From IMG/VR virus record IMGVR_UViG_3300042453_001505, positions 1 to 31,921 of that record: a DNA stretch of 31,921 nucleotides; one strand, 5' to 3'. The position numbers were made by a program, and so were the translations under genes. This DNA is from a virus. The notes under the pieces are model-generated. The model saw only the letters and a list, made by a program, of their open reading frames with translations, had not been told where the DNA came from and searched no databases. Below, piece after piece: positions 30,662-31,921 of the stretch (positions are counted from its first letter, which is position 1; each line of letters begins with the position of its first letter).

Positions 30662-31440
30662 TTACATTGATTGGACATGGATATATTGGTGAAGCAATTT
30701 GGAATAAGCTACAATATCAGAGCTACATTCCAGCTTACTGGTTGACACATAATGAAAGTATTCCAAAAGATACAACAATCATTGTAAATGCAGCTGGCTA
30801 TACAGGTTCACCTAATGTAGATGCGTGTGAAGTCCATAAAGAAGATACGATTGCAGGAAACGTATTGTGGCCATTGAAACTTGAGATGGAAAACAAGAAT
30901 ACACCAATCATTCATATTTCAAGTGGATGTGTATATACGGGATATGAAAAAGATTTTACAGAAGAAGATGAGCCAAATTTTAACTTTGACAATGGCAGTT
31001 TCTATAGTGGGTCAAAGGCTCTAGAGCAGAAATTGCTTGCACCATATATGAACAAGTCTTATCTATTGCGTATTCGTATGCCATTTGGGTCAGAAAAACA
31101 TCCAAAGAATTTTCTCACAAAGCTGCAAACATATGCAAAGCTAATTGATTTTCGCAATAGCTTGAGTCATGTTGATGATGTAGCTAATGTTGTATTTGAT
31201 TTCATCGCGAAAAGACCAAAGACGGGAATCTATAATCTTACAAATGGTGGTAGCAAGACAACGCGCGAAATAGTAGAAATGATGGGCATGAAGAAGGATT
31301 GGTTTACTGAAGCTGAATTTTTTTCTGCAGTTAAAGCACCAAGATCTAATTGCGTACTTGATAATAACAAGCTAAAGAACATTTTTCCTATTCGTAATAT
31401 AGATGAAGCATTGAAAGATGCTATTGAAAACTACAAATGA
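30658..31440 (+). CDS. dTDP-4-dehydrorhamnose reductase-like protein (RmlD-like)
   Basis: A 260-residue SDR reductase. LIGHGYIGEAIWNKL (4-18) is the nucleotide loop in shortened form, VNAAGYTGSPNVDACE (about 43-58) resembles the RmlD NAAAYT segment, and SGCVYTG with FYSGSKALEQ has the catalytic Tyr and Lys (YSGSK). RmlD reduces the 4-keto group of dTDP-rhamnose precursors. This protein lies two genes after an RmlB-like dehydratase, so together they could make a 6-deoxyhexose. It is slightly short, and the exact product is uncertain. It is the last recognisable gene of the glycan run. Confidence 0.78.
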   Translation: MITLIGHGYIGEAIWNKLQYQSYIPAYWLTHNESIPKDTTIIVNAAGYTGSPNVDACEVHKEDTIAGNVLWPLKLEMENKNTPIIHISSGCVYTGYEKDFTEEDEPNFNFDNGSFYSGSKALEQKLLAPYMNKSYLLRIRMPFGSEKHPKNFLTKLQTYAKLIDFRNSLSHVDDVANVVFDFIAKRPKTGIYNLTNGGSKTTREIVEMMGMKKDWFTEAEFFSAVKAPRSNCVLDNNKLKNIFPIRNIDEALKDAIENYK

Positions 31441-31709
31441 AATCCGAAAAAATCATCACATCAAGCTTTTCCGAAAACGGCGCCAAAAGCATGGCAAAGC
31501 TATTGACAAAGAAGTACAACTGTACTATAATAGACAATCCAAAATTTGATAAGAATAGTGGTATGTGGATTACCACGTATCATGACCCCTCGTTAGGAAA
31601 AGATGATGAAACTAAAAGACAAACTATTGAAAGCATTGGAACCAATAAAAGAACCGGCAGATCTAAGCTCGGAGCAATGGAGAATTTGGGAAAAAGAACA
31701 AAGAAGTAA
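31437..31709 (+). CDS. Small basic hypothetical protein
   Basis: A 90-residue protein that I do not recognise, starting in an ATGA overlap with the RmlD-like gene. The first 60 residues (SFSENGAKSMAKLLTKKYN, then a GMWITTYHDPS strand) look folded; the tail is Lys/Arg/Gly-rich. A perfect promoter (31503) lies within it, and its last 100 nt overlap the next gene in another frame. It is therefore unclear whether the full C-terminus is under selection. Confidence 0.5.
   Translation: MKSEKIITSSFSENGAKSMAKLLTKKYNCTIIDNPKFDKNSGMWITTYHDPSLGKDDETKRQTIESIGTNKRTGRSKLGAMENLGKRTKK
31503..31531 (+). promoter_or_regulatory. Perfect-consensus sigma70 promoter inside a coding region
   Basis: TTGACA (31503-31508), exactly 17 bp, then TATAAT (31526-31531). 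It starts transcription about 65-70 nt before the partial gene at 31606 and so ends the glycan operon functionally. It lies entirely within the 31437 gene. Confidence 0.75.
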
Positions 31710-31921
31710 TCGCCCTATTGCGTTTTTCTTCCGTGTGACGGTCAAAGAAAGTGTTTGCAATCTATGGACAAGCTTTGTCTATAATTGTTGGACGACACCA
31801 ATTTATGCAATAAAGTATCGTACTACACACAGATACAATATTCTCGATACTGGATTAAAACCAAATTACTATGATCTTGATCATCGTATTCTGCACGGCC
31901 TATTTAATGAACTGGTCAATC
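31606..31921 (+). CDS. Conserved phage protein, 3' end outside the window
   Basis: An open frame of 105 codons running off the window end with no stop. The N-terminal part is basic. The middle (SNRPIAFFFRVTVKESV, then TTPIYAIKYRTTHRYN) and YYDLDHRILHGLFNELV near the end resemble a protein type I have seen in tailed phages, with a D-x-R-x-L-H-x-x-F motif. No function is known. ATG 31606 (or 31603) has AGGA 4-7 nt upstream and a consensus promoter at 31503. The long overlap (104 nt) with the preceding gene is unusual here. Confidence 0.65.
   Translation, partial: MKLKDKLLKALEPIKEPADLSSEQWRIWEKEQRSNRPIAFFFRVTVKESVCNLWTSFVYNCWTTPIYAIKYRTTHRYNILDTGLKPNYYDLDHRILHGLFNELVN

Noticed and set aside
1-31921. 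tRNA genes, CRISPR arrays, insertion sequences, integrase or att sites
   Set aside because: I read both strands and saw no cloverleaf-like segments, regularly spaced repeats, transposase or integrase motifs; a tRNA scan program would be decisive.

Overview
The window is a 32 kb piece of a T4-superfamily myovirus genome (about 40% GC, dense, every gene on the + strand, no gap above about 115 bp). The diagnostic genes are the late sigma factor gp55, the recombination nuclease gp47/gp46, the sliding clamp gp45, the clamp loader gp44/gp62, the RegA translational repressor and a gp1-like dNMP kinase. Accessory genes typical of T4-like phages of marine and soil bacteria are also present: Hsp20, SpeD, peptide deformylase, dUTPase and a CobS-like ATPase. 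Seven sigma70-like promoters, several with a CTTGAC-type -35 and a 17 bp spacer, suggest an alphaproteobacterial host. That is inference from promoter style only.

Layout. 75-4697: gp55, a small gene, gp47, gp46, an unknown gene, peptide deformylase and an unknown gene, mostly overlapping by 1-14 nt. 4730-7429: a three-gene overlapping cassette made of a C5-cytosine DNA methyltransferase, an asparagine-synthetase-like PP-loop ATPase and a CmoA-like carboxy-SAM synthase. 7507-11461: a visibly GC-richer block with an HExxH plus VWA protein, a CobS/MoxR AAA+ ATPase and a small winged-helix-like protein framed by two strong terminators. 11572-17247: a glycosyltransferase, dNMP kinase, gp45, a DsbA-like protein, a zinc-ribbon membrane protein, gp44, gp62, RegA, dUTPase and Hsp20. 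17341-18405: two tandem SpeD-family decarboxylases and a conserved unknown. 18405-31440: a 13 kb overlapping run of glycosyltransferases, methyltransferases and sugar-nucleotide enzymes (HddA-like kinase, Fcl-like reductase, RmlB, RmlD-like, two cytidylyltransferase-like proteins). 31437-31921: a small unknown gene and the 5' part of another gene running off the window.

The most exciting feature is the 4730-7429 cassette. The CmoA-like protein keeps the arginine (R190) that in E. coli CmoA binds the extra carboxylate of carboxy-SAM. The DNA methyltransferase has arginine (R382) in place of the near-invariant motif X asparagine, the position where, as I recall, an engineered Asn-to-Lys change let M.MpeI use carboxy-SAM. 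The gene between them resembles the amidating half of asparagine synthetase. Together they suggest a natural DNA hypermodification pathway: cytosine to 5-carboxymethylcytosine to an amide of it. This is a hypothesis from motifs and gene order.

A second theme is regulatory. Two of the best sigma70-like promoters (11085 and 16694) sit immediately upstream of a terminator-like hairpin, so that their transcripts would begin with the hairpin.
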